From Poseidonibacter lekithochrous (GTDB lineage: Bacteria > Campylobacterota > Campylobacteria > Campylobacterales > Arcobacteraceae), in contig NZ_CP054052.1 in the NCBI RefSeq assembly GCF_013283835.1, positions 558,001-622,000 on the forward strand: DNA of 64,000 bases, read 5' to 3'. The position numbers and the translations under genes were made by a program. Positions 46,162-56,643 of the stretch are shown piece after piece; position 1 is the stretch's first letter; each line of letters begins with the position of its first letter. A model generated the notes under the pieces. That model had not been told where the DNA came from. It saw only the letters and a program-made list of their open reading frames with translations, and did no database searches.

Positions 46162-48453
46162 ATGATAACCTTGAGAATAATCAATCCCTAAATCTTTAAT
46201 AGTTTGAAGAACTTCTTCATTTATTACAAACTCAGCAATTGTTTTAATTTTTTGTTTTTTTGCAAATACAATAATTGATTCAACAACATGCCTACTATAA
46301 TCATCTGTAACAATATTTTTAATTAATGAACCATCAATTTTTAGTATATCTGGTTGGAATTCTAATAATCTTTCGTAATTAGAATAACCACTTCCAAAAT
46401 CATCTATAGCAATTTTTACTTTACCTTCTAATTTACTTTTCAAAATAAAGTCTTTTACTAATTCAAAATCTTTAACTTCTTCATCTTCTAATAATTCAAA
46501 AGTAATTCTTCCTATGTGTTCTTTTTTTGTGATTAATTTAAGTAATTGTTTTCTTACATGTTTACTTTCAATATCAGAAGAAGAAAGATTAATTGTAATC
46601 TCTTTATCTGTATGTTTTAAAGCTTTAAATGAATTCTCAATTACTAGTTCTGTAATATCAGAATAGTATCCTGTTTTTTTAGCAATATTTAAAAATTGGA
46701 AAGGAGATACAATATTTCCATTTTTATCAATTAGTCTAATAAGAGATTCATATTTGTCTATTTCACCGGTTTTATTATTAATAATAGGTTGGAAGAAAGA
46801 TACAAAACTTCCTTCTTTTGCTAGGGCACTTTTGATCATACCAATATTTTTTAGTTTATTTCTAGCTTCTATTTGAGCTCTACTATGGAAATTTTTTGCA
46901 TTAATAATAGGTATTTTATACTTTAATCCATGTTGAATCCCTAAATACGCATCATCTAATATATGTGTATCTTCGTAAGCAAAACTAATGCAAATATCTA
47001 CATCATAATTAGTCTCTTTAAATGAAATACCAATTTGTTTAAATCTTTCAATAACTTCTTTTAGGATTTTTATTAATACTTTTTCATCATAAATTTCATT
47101 TTTAAGAAATGCAAATAAACCATTTGTTAGGTTATATACTTTTTTTTGATTAAAATTATGAGGGAAATAATTAAGAATTACTTGCTCAAATTCAAATTCA
47201 AAAGTATGCATTAATGTTTCAGAATAAAACTCTTTAAATAGATCATAATTAGCTATTTGTAAAAATATTAAAGTTGGTGTATTCACATAAGATAAATCTG
47301 CGATTAACTGTTTTTTTGGATTCATTACATCCGTAATATCATGTCTTATTCCAATAATCTCTTTTATATTTCCATTAATATCAATAATTGGAGAGATTGT
47401 TGCATCCACATAATAAGCAGTTCCATCTCTTTTTTTATTTTTTAAAATACCTTTGAATGTTTTATGAGCTTTTATTTTTCCCCACATATCTTCAAATATT
47501 TTTTTAGGCATATCTGGATGTCGTACAACCCTATGTGATTTTCCTAATAAGTATTCAAGTGAATAACCACTAATTTTACAAAATTTATCATTTGCTTCTT
47601 TTATAACCCCAGATGGATTAGTTTTACTAACCATATCACTATCATTTAATACTCTTTTGTACTCTTCTAACTCTTTTGCCTGAGAAGCTATTTTTGTAAG
47701 GTACTCACCTTGTTTTATATGTAAATCAGCTTTTAAAAGTATCTCTTCTGCTGAAAAAGGTTTTCTAATAAAATCAACGGCACCATGTTTTATTACGTGT
47801 GAATATTTCTGTTTATCTTCACTACTTGAAATTATAATAATAGGAATATCTTCTAGTTTAGGGTTGTTTTTGATTTTTTCTAATACTTCTATTCCAGATA
47901 AATTAGGCATTTCTAAATCTAATAAAATTAGATTTACTAAAGAACCTTTTTCTAAGTGTTCTATTCCTGCTATTCCATCTTTTGATTCAAAAATAGTATA
48001 GTTTTTCATTTCTAAAATATTTCGTATAGTTTTTCTTACAAAAGTAGAATCGTCAATGATTAATATATTTTTATTTTTATTATTTGATAAATCAATAATT
48101 AATTTATTAATATCTTTTATAAGGGTTTTCAGTGGGATATCTTTTGAGAAATAATCAACAACACCATGTTCAAAAAGATAGTTTCTTCGTTGAATATCTT
48201 GATTCCCAGATAAAACAATAATTTTTGGATGTTTTTCTTTTTGAGAAGAAAATTGTAAAATTAGTTCATCTCCTTCTCCATCTGGAAGGATCAAATCAAG
48301 TATTATATAGTCAATATTAGCATTCTCTTCAACTTTTTGAAGAGCTTCCTTTAATGTAAATGCTTGTAATATTTCGTAATCAGGATGTCGAAGTAAAGCA
48401 AATAACGTATTGTTATATGTCTTGGAATCTTCAACAATTAAGATTTTTGTCAT
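46135..48453 (-). CDS. Double-receiver PAS-EAL signalling protein
   Basis: 772 residues: two receiver domains (about 1-118, with DLILPDGEGD, and 125-245, with LLDLEMPNLSG), a PAS domain (about 262-375; SGYSLEYLLGKSHRVVRHPDMP), a degenerate GGDEF-like region without the GG(D/E)EF loop (about 380-535) and an EAL domain (about 545-772) with YESLIRL, IDDFGSGYSN, LKIDGSLI and QGYHLGEP. The EAL residues for c-di-GMP hydrolysis are largely intact. It is probably a phosphorylation-controlled phosphodiesterase. GAGG precedes the ATG. Confidence 0.9.
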   Translation of the reverse strand: MTKILIVEDSKTYNNTLFALLRHPDYEILQAFTLKEALQKVEENANIDYIILDLILPDGEGDELILQFSSQKEKHPKIIVLSGNQDIQRRNYLFEHGVVDYFSKDIPLKTLIKDINKLIIDLSNNKNKNILIIDDSTFVRKTIRNILEMKNYTIFESKDGIAGIEHLEKGSLVNLILLDLEMPNLSGIEVLEKIKNNPKLEDIPIIIISSSEDKQKYSHVIKHGAVDFIRKPFSAEEILLKADLHIKQGEYLTKIASQAKELEEYKRVLNDSDMVSKTNPSGVIKEANDKFCKISGYSLEYLLGKSHRVVRHPDMPKKIFEDMWGKIKAHKTFKGILKNKKRDGTAYYVDATISPIIDINGNIKEIIGIRHDITDVMNPKKQLIADLSYVNTPTLIFLQIANYDLFKEFYSETLMHTFEFEFEQVILNYFPHNFNQKKVYNLTNGLFAFLKNEIYDEKVLIKILKEVIERFKQIGISFKETNYDVDICISFAYEDTHILDDAYLGIQHGLKYKIPIINAKNFHSRAQIEARNKLKNIGMIKSALAKEGSFVSFFQPIINNKTGEIDKYESLIRLIDKNGNIVSPFQFLNIAKKTGYYSDITELVIENSFKALKHTDKEITINLSSSDIESKHVRKQLLKLITKKEHIGRITFELLEDEEVKDFELVKDFILKSKLEGKVKIAIDDFGSGYSNYERLLEFQPDILKIDGSLIKNIVTDDYSRHVVESIIVFAKKQKIKTIAEFVINEEVLQTIKDLGIDYSQGYHLGEPQRLF

Positions 48454-48519
48454 CGTCGCCTCAAAAAATAATATTATATAAGTTTATAATTATAACATAT
48501 ATTTTATAGATAAACAGTA

Positions 48520-49182
48520 TTAAATATATTTATCTATTATTTGTTTCTTTTCTTCTTTTTGTTTTTCATCCTGTTGTTTCTCAAAAACTTTAACACTTTC
48601 CTTTAGTAAAAGCTCTTGATGTGTTTTACTTGTCATTACAGAATTTAATGTCTCTAAATCTTCTTCTCTTCTATTTTGATTATTTACATTTTCATTAGTT
48701 GTTTCATTATTAGATCGTTGATCTTCTCTAAACTCTTTTGTAAAAAGATTTTTATCTAAAAGAATTAGAACACAATAAAGTTCTTCTTCTTCAATATTTT
48801 CATTGGCTTTTGTATTGTTATTTGATTTCATCCAATAAATCATAGTGATTAAATCATGGCAAGTATTTGAAATTAGATTTAACTCTTTTGCATAGGTGAT
48901 TAATTTGTATTCATTTACATTTAACCATCGCTCTTTTAGATTATGTGCATTTTGATTGTAGTTTTTTTCTTCATGTATTTTTTCTAAAAAATTGTTAATA
49001 CCAAAAAACTCTATACGTCTTTGAATATTAATAACTATAGTATTCCAAATAGCAAATAAACTATAAGAGTATTGCTCTAATTTAATAAGTTCAGCTACTT
49101 CTTTTATGGAATATATTTCACTTTCTTGAAGGCTAAATCTTGGATTTGATGGATTTGATAATAACTCTGGATATGTTGTCAT
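48520..49182 (-). CDS. Hypothetical protein
   Basis: The start is chosen at the internal ATG of 49180-49182, because AAGGAGG lies five bases before it; the longer frame would put this site inside the gene. About 220 residues, helical, with a Glu/Asn/Lys-rich C-terminal third (RREEDLETLNSVMTSK onward) likely to be coiled or disordered. No family is recognised. The gene lies between the EAL protein and the large chemoreceptor on the same strand, so a link to signalling is possible. Confidence 0.6.
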   Translation of the reverse strand: MTTYPELLSNPSNPRFSLQESEIYSIKEVAELIKLEQYSYSLFAIWNTIVINIQRRIEFFGINNFLEKIHEEKNYNQNAHNLKERWLNVNEYKLITYAKELNLISNTCHDLITMIYWMKSNNNTKANENIEEEELYCVLILLDKNLFTKEFREDQRSNNETTNENVNNQNRREEDLETLNSVMTSKTHQELLLKESVKVFEKQQDEKQKEEKKQIIDKYI

Positions 49183-49258
49183 TTTATCCTCCTTCATTCA
49201 TTATATAAATTATACTTAAAAATGTGAGAAATTATGTGCAATATCCAGAACTACAATA

Positions 49259-52200
49259 TTATTTACTTAAAATGCAATCTAAATTGTTAAATAAGTTAAT
49301 AGTGTTTTTTTCAATTATCTTAGCTATATTTTTCAACTCATCATTAGAATTGTTTTCTGAGTTTTTATTTATATACTCTTGAAGATTTTTATGTAAATTT
49401 TCTTGACTTGTTTTTAATTTTGGCCAATATGAATTTTTTGTATAATCTTGATTTTCTAATTCACTTTGTATTATCCATTTACCTAGATTGCTTTGATTAT
49501 ATTTTTCTATTTCCCAAGGATTAAAAGTATTAAGTTTTGCAAAATTATTATCTTTGAAATTAATGTAATCATTTTTAAATGTTGAAAGTTTTTGTAATAA
49601 ATCTAAATCTGAAACTTGATTTCTTATATCTTTATCTAAAATAGCTTTACTTGTAATATTCATAAGCCTTTGAGATAATAAAGAAACATCAGTTGATAAA
49701 TTATCAATAGAAGAGGCTGTTGAAGCATTTTCTTGTGTCGTTTTATCTAATGAATTAACTACATCATTAATTTGATACATACCACTTTCTTGTTCTTTAC
49801 TTGCTTGAGATACATTATGAATCATATCTTTTGTTTTAGATATTTTTTCATTTAGTTTTTCATAACCTTCAATCATTTGTGATGAGATTTGTTTTCCTGC
49901 ATTTGATTTAGATGAAGCATCTTCTACTAAAATTTTAATTTCGCTTGCCGCTTGTGCACTTCTTGAGGCTAAGTTTCTAACCTCTTGCGCTACAACTGCA
50001 AAACCTTTTCCTGCTTCTCCTGCTGTTGCTGCTTCCACTGCTGCGTTAAGTGATAATATATTTGTTTGGAATGCAATTTGATCAATAATTTCAATTGCTT
50101 CACTTATATTTATTACTTTTTTATTTATTTCATCCATTGCTGTAGATGTTTTTGAAGCTAAAGAATTTCCTTGTATTGCAGAATTATTTAATTCATTTGA
50201 TACCTCAGTCATAAGTAACACATTTTGATTATTACTTCTGATATTTTCTGTAATTTGCTCAATTGCAGCAGCTGTTTCTTCAAGTGATGCAGCTTGTTCA
50301 TTAGAAGCTGTTGATAAGTCTTGAGAAGAACTTGCTAATACATCTGTTGATGATTTTAATTCATTTCCTGCATTATCAATCATTGCCATTAATGAAGATA
50401 CATTTCTACCTAATAATTTTGATGATGTGTAAAGTGAACCAATATCTCCACATAATTCTTGTGTTTGAGACTCTTCTAAATCATATTTGAAATTATTAGA
50501 AGCATAGTTATCTAAGATTGTGTTTATACTATCAAGTCTATCTTTTGTATTTATAAGCATATCATTTATGTTTTTTCTTAAAGCCTCAACTTCTTTTGTT
50601 GCACCTTCTTGTTTGATGGTATAACAGAAGAAACCATTAGAAACTTTTGACATAATATCATCGATTTCTTCAACTACAAGTCTATCTTTTTCTATGAAAT
50701 TTTGAGTTTTTATTATTTGCTCATTCATTTCACTTGTCATTTGTGAGAATTCATCACTCCCATTTACTTTTGAAATATCTATTTTGTCAGTTTCTCTTAC
50801 TGCATATTTAAAAAATGAACTAAGTCCTGTCTTGAAGTTTTGAAGTGAATTAAGAATTGTTTGCGTAATAACTCTAGAGATAAGTAAAATTATAATTAAG
50901 CCCAAAATTGTAAATGAGGCTGTTATATATAAACTATTAGAAGAATTGTCTTTTAATACTTTAATATCTTTTGTTATCTTCTTCGAAATAAAAGAATCAA
51001 TCTTATCTAGTTTTGCAATCTTTGTATTAAAATTTTTTATCCAAGAATTAATATCTATTCCAAAACCACCAATTGTATTAGTGTTTAGTGCTATATTTCT
51101 TAGCTTTTCAACTTCATCAAAAATCTCTTCTTTAATCTTTTTTTCATTTACTGTATCAGTATATAAACTAAGCATATCTTCTGTGGCATTTTTAAAGAAT
51201 ATATTCATATAGTTATTTTGTTCTGTGATTAGTTTTACAAATTCACTTTTTTGTTTATTTGTAAATCTGTTTTTTGAAAATGCATTAGCTCCAATTGCTC
51301 TCTCAATTCCAGCTCTCTCTTTTGCTAATAAAAAACCATAATAAGCTGTAATATCTTTATTCTCTTCTACTGTAGTAGCTCCATTAGAAATACTCCAAAA
51401 TGTAGTAAGCAAATTTTGGTTTATTGATGAAAAATATTTATTTGATTCATTTTCACTTATTGAAAGTTTAGAGATTTTAGCTCTTACATCTTCTAATTTA
51501 TCTAGTGTTTTAATAATAGATTTAATATCTTTTTTTACTTGTGTTGTAAGAAGATTTTTATCAATTGCTTTAATTGCATTATTAAGTTCTTTAATTCTAA
51601 AGTTTGTTTCAAATCTTTCATTTTTAAGCTTTTTAATAAACTTTGTACCATTACTTGCAATATATCCTGAACTAACTGCTATCTCTTTTTGTGTTGCATG
51701 TAATAAATCACTTATTCTTGTTGCAATTTCAAGTTTTTCAAAAAGTTTTAAATCATCAATTCTTAAGGAATAAGATAACTCACCTTCCATTTGTTTTAGA
51801 ATATTTATTTTTTTAGTTAAGGTATCAAACCAGTGAATAGAGTTTATATTAAATCCACCTAACTCTTTTGATTCAAGAAGTGTTTCTCTCATTTGTTTTA
51901 TATTAGTAATAGATTTATCATTTAAAGTCTTTTTTGTAAACTCTTTCATTTCTTTTGAAGCATATTGTAAATAATTACTTAGATATGAATTTTGTGAGGC
52001 GATAATATTGTTTAACTCAGATTGCATTCCTTTATGAAAGGCATCGTTTGTTATTGTATTCATACCAATAGCTTTTTCAATTGAAGCTTTTTCTTTTGCA
52101 TATAAAAAAGAAGAGTAGGCTGTTAACTCTTGTGATATTTTAATATTATTAGACTCTTTTGCTGTAAGAACAGTAATATCTAAAAGTTTATTGTTAAGCC

Positions 52201-52642
52201 TTGAATAATAAGCCATTGTTTCATCAATACTTATATTGGATGTTTTTATTTTTTGTCTATGTGTTTGTATTTCATTTAAAAAACTATTAATACTTTTTGT
52301 AGCTGAAAAAAGTTTATTTGAGTAGTTTTTATATTCAATACTTTTTAGAAAACTTTTATAAATATTTATTTGTTTATCTGTTTTCTTTATCTGTCTTAGC
52401 AGTTTTTCTTTATTACTTGAATAAGTACTTGCATATTCTCTTTCGTTTTGTGTCTCTTTTAATACATAAGAAATATTTTTGCTAAGCTGATTTAATGTAT
52501 CAATTTTATTCATGGTATCTACATTGTTATATGAATCATTTATTTTTATAAATGATAATATCATAAGGCCAATTATTGGAACAATTACTAATAAAAGTAA
52601 TTTATTCTTTATATTTATATTCTCTAAATTCAAAAGTTTCAT
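49259..52642 (-). CDS. Very large chemoreceptor with two NIT-like segments and a degenerate CZB tail
   Basis: 1127 residues. Helix 1 (about 13-29) is followed by a 550-residue periplasmic region with two NIT-like (nitrate/nitrite-sensing) copies, marked by [19 protein letters not shown] and [19 protein letters not shown], then helix 2 (about 573-592), HAMP-like segments and the signalling tip [20 protein letters not shown]. The tail (about 1020-1090) fits the zinc-binding CZB pattern, but the ligand positions are Y1026, S1051, Q1080 and H1084, so only the last is conserved. It probably senses nitrate or nitrite and signals to CheA. Confidence 0.85.
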   Translation of the reverse strand: MKLLNLENINIKNKLLLLVIVPIIGLMILSFIKINDSYNNVDTMNKIDTLNQLSKNISYVLKETQNEREYASTYSSNKEKLLRQIKKTDKQINIYKSFLKSIEYKNYSNKLFSATKSINSFLNEIQTHRQKIKTSNISIDETMAYYSRLNNKLLDITVLTAKESNNIKISQELTAYSSFLYAKEKASIEKAIGMNTITNDAFHKGMQSELNNIIASQNSYLSNYLQYASKEMKEFTKKTLNDKSITNIKQMRETLLESKELGGFNINSIHWFDTLTKKINILKQMEGELSYSLRIDDLKLFEKLEIATRISDLLHATQKEIAVSSGYIASNGTKFIKKLKNERFETNFRIKELNNAIKAIDKNLLTTQVKKDIKSIIKTLDKLEDVRAKISKLSISENESNKYFSSINQNLLTTFWSISNGATTVEENKDITAYYGFLLAKERAGIERAIGANAFSKNRFTNKQKSEFVKLITEQNNYMNIFFKNATEDMLSLYTDTVNEKKIKEEIFDEVEKLRNIALNTNTIGGFGIDINSWIKNFNTKIAKLDKIDSFISKKITKDIKVLKDNSSNSLYITASFTILGLIIILLISRVITQTILNSLQNFKTGLSSFFKYAVRETDKIDISKVNGSDEFSQMTSEMNEQIIKTQNFIEKDRLVVEEIDDIMSKVSNGFFCYTIKQEGATKEVEALRKNINDMLINTKDRLDSINTILDNYASNNFKYDLEESQTQELCGDIGSLYTSSKLLGRNVSSLMAMIDNAGNELKSSTDVLASSSQDLSTASNEQAASLEETAAAIEQITENIRSNNQNVLLMTEVSNELNNSAIQGNSLASKTSTAMDEINKKVINISEAIEIIDQIAFQTNILSLNAAVEAATAGEAGKGFAVVAQEVRNLASRSAQAASEIKILVEDASSKSNAGKQISSQMIEGYEKLNEKISKTKDMIHNVSQASKEQESGMYQINDVVNSLDKTTQENASTASSIDNLSTDVSLLSQRLMNITSKAILDKDIRNQVSDLDLLQKLSTFKNDYINFKDNNFAKLNTFNPWEIEKYNQSNLGKWIIQSELENQDYTKNSYWPKLKTSQENLHKNLQEYINKNSENNSNDELKNIAKIIEKNTINLFNNLDCILSK

Positions 52643-52808
52643 CTATTATCCCTCTTCCCTTAATAGTGAGCTTAGTATAAAAAAAACTTGTGTAGATATT
52701 ATGTTAAAAAGAGCTTAAGCTTAATAAATTATTAAATATTACTTAGTGAGTTATTTATTATGTTTACTTTAATAAAACTGATTAATGAAACTTTAATGAA
52801 GCTTTAAA

Positions 52809-52838
52809 TATAATTCGCGTCCACTTCAAATGGAAGTG
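52809..52838 (+). promoter_or_regulatory. rpsO promoter and 5' leader hairpin
   Basis: TATAAT (52809-52814) is followed by a small hairpin CACTTC / GAAGTG (52822-52838) at the predicted 5' end of the mRNA. The ribosome binding site AGGAGG lies at 52859-52864. S15 autoregulates through leader structures in other bacteria. Confidence 0.45.
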
Positions 52839-52869
52839 AAAATTAACATATACCTATTAGGAGGTCAAG

Positions 52870-53142
52870 ATGGCTTTAGATCAGGATTTAAAATCAGAGA
52901 TTATAGCAAAGTTTGCAAAAAAAGATGGTGATACAGGTTCAGCGCAAGTTCAAATTGCAATTTTAACTGAGCAAGTTAAAGTTTTAACTGAGCACTTAAA
53001 AATCAACAAGAAAGATCACTCTTCAAGATTAGGTCTTTTAAAAATGGTTGGTAAAAGAAAAAGACTTTTAGCATACTTAAGAAGAACAAACTATACTGCA
53101 TTTACAGAATTAGTTGCTACTTTAGGTATTAGAGCTAAATAA
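52870..53142 (+). CDS. rpsO: 30S ribosomal protein S15
   Basis: 90 residues with the family's [15 protein letters not shown] and [24 protein letters not shown]. It binds 16S rRNA in the 30S platform. AGGAGG lies just upstream of the ATG. It is followed by a strong terminator. Confidence 0.98.
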   Translation: MALDQDLKSEIIAKFAKKDGDTGSAQVQIAILTEQVKVLTEHLKINKKDHSSRLGLLKMVGKRKRLLAYLRRTNYTAFTELVATLGIRAK

Positions 53143-53162
53143 TTTTTTAATAAATTATATTC

Positions 53163-53199
53163 AAAAAAGGGTCACAGTTTTCTGTGACCCTTTTTTTTT
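53163..53199 (+). terminator. Rho-independent terminator after rpsO
   Basis: A GGGTCACAG / CTGTGACCC stem, extended by A/T pairs, with a four-base loop and a long T-run. Confidence 0.95.
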
Positions 53200-53292
53200 A
53201 GTTTAAATAAAATTTCCTAATTCACTTACTTTATAACGAATCTTAATAATACTTCATGTAAAATACAAGTAATAAAATATATCAGGATATAA

Positions 53293-53694
53293 ATGTTATT
53301 AACAAAAAAGAGTGAATATGCACTACTTTCTTTGATTTCTATCGCTAGAAGCGACAATCCAAAGAATGTTGATGTACTATCAAGAGAGTTAAATATTTCA
53401 AAATCATTCCTTGCTAAGATAATGCAGAATCTAGCAAAACATGACTTAGTAGTTTCTCATCGAGGTGTAAATGGTGGATTTGCACTAAAAAAAGCATGGG
53501 ATGAAATTACTATTTTAGAAATAACTATAGCAGCAGAAGAAAAGCTACCATCAGTATTTGAATGTTCTCCTTCTCTTGGCGATTGTCCAAGTCAAAGAGC
53601 TGAGCTTTGTACTATCTGGCCTTTATTAAATAACTTACAAAACAGAATTAATGGTTTTTTAGAAGAACTTACACTAAAAGATATTAGTTCATGA
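53293..53694 (+). CDS. Rrf2-family regulator with three conserved cysteines
   Basis: 133 residues: an N-terminal winged helix-turn-helix (about 1-70; LSRELNISKSFLAKIMQNL) and C91, C98 and C106 in the pattern of IscR-type Fe-S-binding regulators (ECSPSLGDCPSQRAELC). It probably senses iron-sulfur status, nitric oxide or redox. Its stop overlaps the DHH gene by four bases. AGGA precedes the ATG. Confidence 0.88.
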   Translation: MLLTKKSEYALLSLISIARSDNPKNVDVLSRELNISKSFLAKIMQNLAKHDLVVSHRGVNGGFALKKAWDEITILEITIAAEEKLPSVFECSPSLGDCPSQRAELCTIWPLLNNLQNRINGFLEELTLKDISS

Positions 53695-54737
53695 CTTTAT
53701 TTCATATTTCACATACAGATTTAGATGGCTACGGTTGTCATCTGATCACAAAAGAATACTTTAAAGAAGGATTTTTCTTTAATGCTAATTATGGATTAGA
53801 AGTTAAATTAAGTATAAAAAAAGTATTAGAAAAAATTGAAGAGTTTAAAGATGAAGAAATTCTTTTTTTAATTTCTGATTTAAACTTAACTTTTCAAGAA
53901 TCAAAAGATTTAGATAAATCTATAAATGATTTAATTGAAAATGGTTTTAATATCAAATTACAAGTATTAGATCATCATGTAAGTGGACAAAAAAGTGCAG
54001 ATAAGTTCCATTGGTATTATTTAGATACTACAAGATGTGCTACAAAAATTGTTTATGATTATATGTTCGAAGAATACAATGGGTTTGAATTAGAAACAGA
54101 TCAATGGTTAAATCCTTTAGTAAATGCTATTAATGCAATTGATATTTGGTTAGATAATGAAGTGAAAAACTTTGAATTTGGAAAAGTATTATTAATGATG
54201 GTTTCTAAAGCTAGAGAAATTAATAATTCATTGTTCCCAAATTTAAATAGAGATTATAGAATTTATTTATTAAAACAATCAATTATGTATATTAATGAAA
54301 AAGATGGAAATATCAAATTAGATAATAATCTTCATTTTCTAAAAAAAGAGTTTTTAAGACTTGATGATAAAGATGATACTTTAGATAATCTAAGTGCTAA
54401 ATATTTAGTTAAGACTTTAGATGATGTAAAAGATGATCTTACTGTAACATACAAGGGTCACAAGGGTTTATTAACTTATACTTTAGGTTCTATCTCGATT
54501 CCTGCAAATGCATTCTTAAAAGCTAATCCCGATTATGATTTCTTTATTGATGTTGGAAGAAAAGGAAATGCATCTTTTAGAGCAGATGGAAAAGTTGATG
54601 TTTCTGTAATGGCAGCAAAACTAGCAAAAGGTGGAGGTCATGTAAATGCCTCTGGTGCTAAATTTGATGATTTCAAAGAAACTATTCACTACGAAGAAAT
54701 AAAAAATTACGTACAAAGAAAGCTAGATAAAATCTAG
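53691..54737 (+). CDS. DHH-family phosphoesterase
   Basis: 348 residues. The DHH motifs include HTDLDGYG (8-15) and LDHHVSG (about 98-104), with the C-terminal DHHA1 end GGGHVNASGAKF. It hydrolyses oligoribonucleotides, pAp or related phosphodiesters; the precise substrate is not told by sequence. Its ATG lies within the last codons of the Rrf2 gene, so both are coupled. Confidence 0.9.
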   Translation: MTLFHISHTDLDGYGCHLITKEYFKEGFFFNANYGLEVKLSIKKVLEKIEEFKDEEILFLISDLNLTFQESKDLDKSINDLIENGFNIKLQVLDHHVSGQKSADKFHWYYLDTTRCATKIVYDYMFEEYNGFELETDQWLNPLVNAINAIDIWLDNEVKNFEFGKVLLMMVSKAREINNSLFPNLNRDYRIYLLKQSIMYINEKDGNIKLDNNLHFLKKEFLRLDDKDDTLDNLSAKYLVKTLDDVKDDLTVTYKGHKGLLTYTLGSISIPANAFLKANPDYDFFIDVGRKGNASFRADGKVDVSVMAAKLAKGGGHVNASGAKFDDFKETIHYEEIKNYVQRKLDKI

Positions 54738-54888
54738 TTTTCTTTTCTCTTTTAAATACTTAACCTTATAATTATCTCCAAAGAACTACAAATTAGTTTA
54801 AAAAACAAATAAGAAATAAAATATTCCATAAGATTTGTGTGTTATAATATTTATTAATAACAAAAATAAATATGAAAAGGATATAAAA

Positions 54889-55317
54889 ATGGAGTGTGAA
54901 TTCCCAAGTGTAAATTCAAACAATGAAGAAATTATAGAGATATTTAAAAATACTAAAACAATTGCAATTGCAGGTCTTTCTCCTAATGAAGAGAAAGCTT
55001 CAAATAGAGTTGCAAAATACTTACAAAATGTGGGATTCAAAATTGTTCCAATTTACCCAAAAGAAGAAGTGATTCTAGGTGAAAAAGTATATAGAAGTCT
55101 AGAAGAAATTCCTTTTAAAATTGATATGGTTGATGTTTTTAGAAAACCAAATGCAATTGCAGCTGTTGTTGATGCTTGTATTGCAAGAGGAGATATTGAT
55201 ACGGTATGGACTCAATTAGGTTTAGTGAATAATGAAGCAGCTGCTAAAGCAGAAGAAGCTGGAATGAAAGTTGTACAAAACAAGTGTACAAAGATAGAAC
55301 ACGCAAACTTTTTTTAG
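54889..55317 (+). CDS. CoA-binding domain protein (YccU-like)
   Basis: The start at the ATG of 54889 is preferred (AAAAGGA upstream), giving 142 residues; the in-frame ATG at 54835 adds an unrelated leader. The Rossmann-type fold shows IAIAGLSPNEEKASNRVAKYLQ and VDVFRKPN, as in YccU/CoA-binding proteins. It binds CoA or a related nucleotide; its function is unclear. It is convergent with the kinase gene. Confidence 0.85.
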   Translation: MECEFPSVNSNNEEIIEIFKNTKTIAIAGLSPNEEKASNRVAKYLQNVGFKIVPIYPKEEVILGEKVYRSLEEIPFKIDMVDVFRKPNAIAAVVDACIARGDIDTVWTQLGLVNNEAAAKAEEAGMKVVQNKCTKIEHANFF

Positions 55318-55318
55318 T

Positions 55319-56617
55319 TTATAAATGCTTTAATTTAGATGATGGGTTGTTAAGTACTAATTTAGCAACGCATCCTAATTTGTTATCTTTCCTATTCTTT
55401 ATAGATATTTTTGCTCTCAGGGCATCCGCAGCGTTCTTAGCAAGGAATAATCCAAGACCAACACCACTTTGATTACCAAATCTTTTAAATGGTGCAAATA
55501 AATCGACATTTTCATCAATTCCAACACCTTCATCAGTTACTGTGATAATAATCTTCTCTTTAGTCTTTTTAAGTCTAATGGCAATTGATTTATCATCAGG
55601 AGTGAATTTAATAGCATTTTGTACAAAGTTTTGTAGGATTTGATTAAATAGTGTAATTTGAATTGATGTATTTAAAGTATTAACATTTGAGAAGAATGTA
55701 ATAATGATATTTTTTTGTGCACTTAACATTCTATAATCATTAGCTTTTTTCTTCATATATTCAACTAAATCTAAATCAATCATCTCTTCAAATTGCGCAC
55801 CTTCAGCACGACCAATATCAAGAATAGATGAAATCATTTTATTCATATCATCAATTTGTTTTACAGTTAGTTGAAGTGTTTCTTCATATACTTCTATTTC
55901 TCTTTTTTTTCGAAGAGTCACTTCATTTTTTAATTTCATTACAGCTAGAGGAGTTTTTAACTCGTGAGCAGCTCCTATGAATAACTCTTTTTTAAACTTA
56001 ACATATGTTTCAATTCTATTAGTAAGGGAGTTAATAGAATCAGATAACGAGTGAAACTCCATAGGTAAATCTTTTTTATCTATTTGAGTAAGAGATTTTT
56101 CATCCATATTTGATAATTTTTTATTGATCTGTAAAATAGGTTTTAATAATGACTTAGATACTACTAGTGAGTATATAAGCATAAGTAAAAAGCCAGGAAT
56201 AGCTAGAATAAATAAGTTTTTGAAAATTATTGAATATAATAATTCACGCTCAAAATTAATATTTCTTTTAATTTCTAAGAATTTTCTTTTCTCCAAATCA
56301 AATGGATATAAAAGTTTAATATAGAAATTGTTTTCTTTTTTATATGTAAAAAATTTATGTGCTTTTAATTTTGGATTATTTACTAAATCAATAGATACAT
56401 CATCATTTTGAATACTTTTGAAAGTATTAAAATTTATCTCTTTATTATAAGCTTGAGTATAAATCTTTTTAGCATCTTGTAGCATGTTTTTTTGGATGTT
56501 TTCGTAAATAGTACTTCTTGAGTACTCATAAAAAATAAATGAAAGTGTTATTATAAAAAGCGAAGTTGCTATTATAAGTTTAGTATAAAACTGTTTATAA
56601 ATGCTCTTCGCTTCCAT
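55319..56617 (-). CDS. Sensor histidine kinase beside the CosR/HsrA-like regulator
   Basis: 432 residues: helix 1 (about 12-30), a periplasmic loop of about 90 residues, helix 2 (about 128-150), a HAMP-like linker, the H-box AAHELKTPLAVMK, N-box QNFVQNAIKF, G1 DEGVGID and G2 GVGLGLFL. It starts 26 bases after the regulator stop, so the two are cotranscribed. In Helicobacter the orthologous regulator is an orphan; here it has a partner. Confidence 0.92.
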   Translation of the reverse strand: MEAKSIYKQFYTKLIIATSLFIITLSFIFYEYSRSTIYENIQKNMLQDAKKIYTQAYNKEINFNTFKSIQNDDVSIDLVNNPKLKAHKFFTYKKENNFYIKLLYPFDLEKRKFLEIKRNINFERELLYSIIFKNLFILAIPGFLLMLIYSLVVSKSLLKPILQINKKLSNMDEKSLTQIDKKDLPMEFHSLSDSINSLTNRIETYVKFKKELFIGAAHELKTPLAVMKLKNEVTLRKKREIEVYEETLQLTVKQIDDMNKMISSILDIGRAEGAQFEEMIDLDLVEYMKKKANDYRMLSAQKNIIITFFSNVNTLNTSIQITLFNQILQNFVQNAIKFTPDDKSIAIRLKKTKEKIIITVTDEGVGIDENVDLFAPFKRFGNQSGVGLGLFLAKNAADALRAKISIKNRKDNKLGCVAKLVLNNPSSKLKHL

Positions 56618-56643
56618 AATTCTAACCTAGTTAAGGAGTTTTG

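Noticed and set aside
33585-52642. Possible gene conversion between the two chemoreceptor signalling domains
   Set aside because: The near-identical tip sequence is the universally conserved chemoreceptor hairpin, so identity is expected without recent exchange.
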